Source: Cyanobacteria bacterium M_surface_7_m2_040
GTDB taxonomy: Bacteria; Cyanobacteriota; Cyanobacteriia; PCC-6307; Cyanobiaceae
Assembly: GCA_016882555.1 (NCBI GenBank)
Contig: VGPQ01000092.1
Span: forward strand, 1 to 6,055
DNA: 6,055 nucleotides
Direction: 5' to 3'
In this document: positions 5,826 to 6,055 of the stretch, in pieces
Position numbering within the stretch: the stretch's first letter is position 1
Layout of the letters: the number at the start of each line of letters is the position of its first letter
Position numbers and translations under genes: made by a program
The notes under the pieces: generated by a model
What the model was told of the DNA's origin: nothing
Database searches by the model: none
The model's input: only the letters and a program-made list of their open reading frames with translations

Positions 5826-6055
5826 ATGGCCATGGGCAGCCCAATCAGCAAGGAGCTTTTTCTGCAGCGTGCACAGGCGCGCTTTGGCGATCTGTATGAC
5901 TACAGCGAGATCGTCTACAAAAGCTTCAAAACGCCGATCAAGATTCGCTGCACCGCCCATCCGGTCAAGCTGATCAGCATCACACCGGAAAAGCACCTGC
6001 AGACCACGGGCGGCTGTAAGTTCTGTCTGCGGGCGATGCGCGTCAACGCCCTGGA
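5826..6055 (+). CDS. DUF723-like zinc-ribbon protein, N-terminal part (runs off the right edge)
   Basis: The frame is open from the ATG at 5826 (a second in-frame ATG is at 5832) to the window end, 76 complete codons. The visible part reads ELFLQRAQARFGDLYDYSEI (10-29), then VYKSFKTPIKIRCTAHP (30-46), then TPEKHLQTTGGCKFCLRA (53-70). This is the pattern of DUF723-type modules: a helix, YDYS, a strand with C-x2-H, then H-L and G-C-x2-C. Cys42, His45, Cys64 and Cys67 could bind zinc. Such modules often precede homing-endonuclease-like or VSR-like nuclease domains, but the C-terminal half is missing, so the function is open. GC content is about 57% (129 of 225 bases, 5831-6055), lower than its neighbours, suggesting recent acquisition. 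A TAGCCT (5818-5823) just before the start could be a -10 box for a nearly leaderless transcript starting near the second ATG. Confidence 0.75.
   Translation, partial: MAMGSPISKELFLQRAQARFGDLYDYSEIVYKSFKTPIKIRCTAHPVKLISITPEKHLQTTGGCKFCLRAMRVNAL

Noticed and set aside
5473..5844. Minus-strand open frame (123 codons) opposite the 71-residue gene
   Set aside because: Covers the plus-strand gene and both flanking gaps without any recognisable motif; the plus-strand reading has better codon use and a start context.
1..6055. CRISPR array, tRNA or rRNA gene, insertion sequence or integrase
   Set aside because: No regularly spaced direct repeats, no cloverleaf-like sequence and no transposase or recombinase motifs were seen on either strand.

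Overview
The window comes from a cyanobacterium, most likely a high-GC member of the Cyanobium/Synechococcus (picocyanobacterial) group. The organism call rests on the start of photosystem II psbD, ycf4, petM of the cytochrome b6f complex and a Ycf39-type reductase, all in one short stretch of strongly GC-rich, CTG/GCC-biased coding DNA. None of the genes has a convincing Shine-Dalgarno sequence, which is common in cyanobacteria.

Layout. (1) Positions 1-113, minus strand: the first 37 codons of psbD (D2), leaving the window. (2) Positions 114-339: a divergent psbD/ycf4 intergenic region with a terminator-like hairpin plus T-run on the + strand and one HIP1 octamer. (3) Positions 340-1610, plus strand: ycf4 and a cyclophilin-type peptidyl-prolyl isomerase lipoprotein, joined by a TGATG stop/start overlap. 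(4) Positions 1614-3095, minus strand: an alpha/beta hydrolase followed 27 bases later by ilvN (acetolactate synthase small subunit). This pair converges on the isomerase with only 3 bases between the stop codons. (5) Positions 3103-5736, plus strand: a Trm1-type tRNA guanine-N2 methyltransferase whose GTG start nearly abuts the hydrolase start, then petM (32 residues), ycf39, and a 71-residue unknown protein. (6) Positions 5826-6055: the start of a DUF723-like, zinc-ribbon-type gene cut by the window end. At about 57% GC it is clearly poorer than its neighbours and may mark the edge of an accessory region.

How the genes fit together. Most are core functions tied to photosynthetic membranes: D2 itself, PSI assembly (Ycf4), PSII assembly and chlorophyll delivery (Ycf39), a b6f subunit (PetM), and a lipoprotein foldase coupled to ycf4. 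Housekeeping genes for branched-chain amino acid control (ilvN) and tRNA modification (trm1) are interleaved. I do not see a new multi-gene system. The best leads are the shared 8-base palindrome that offers GTG starts on both strands at the hydrolase/trm1 junction, the terminator-like hairpin in the psbD/ycf4 gap, the long imperfect inverted repeat starting at the petM stop, the bacterial Trm1 with an altered motif IV, and the lower-GC gene at the right end.
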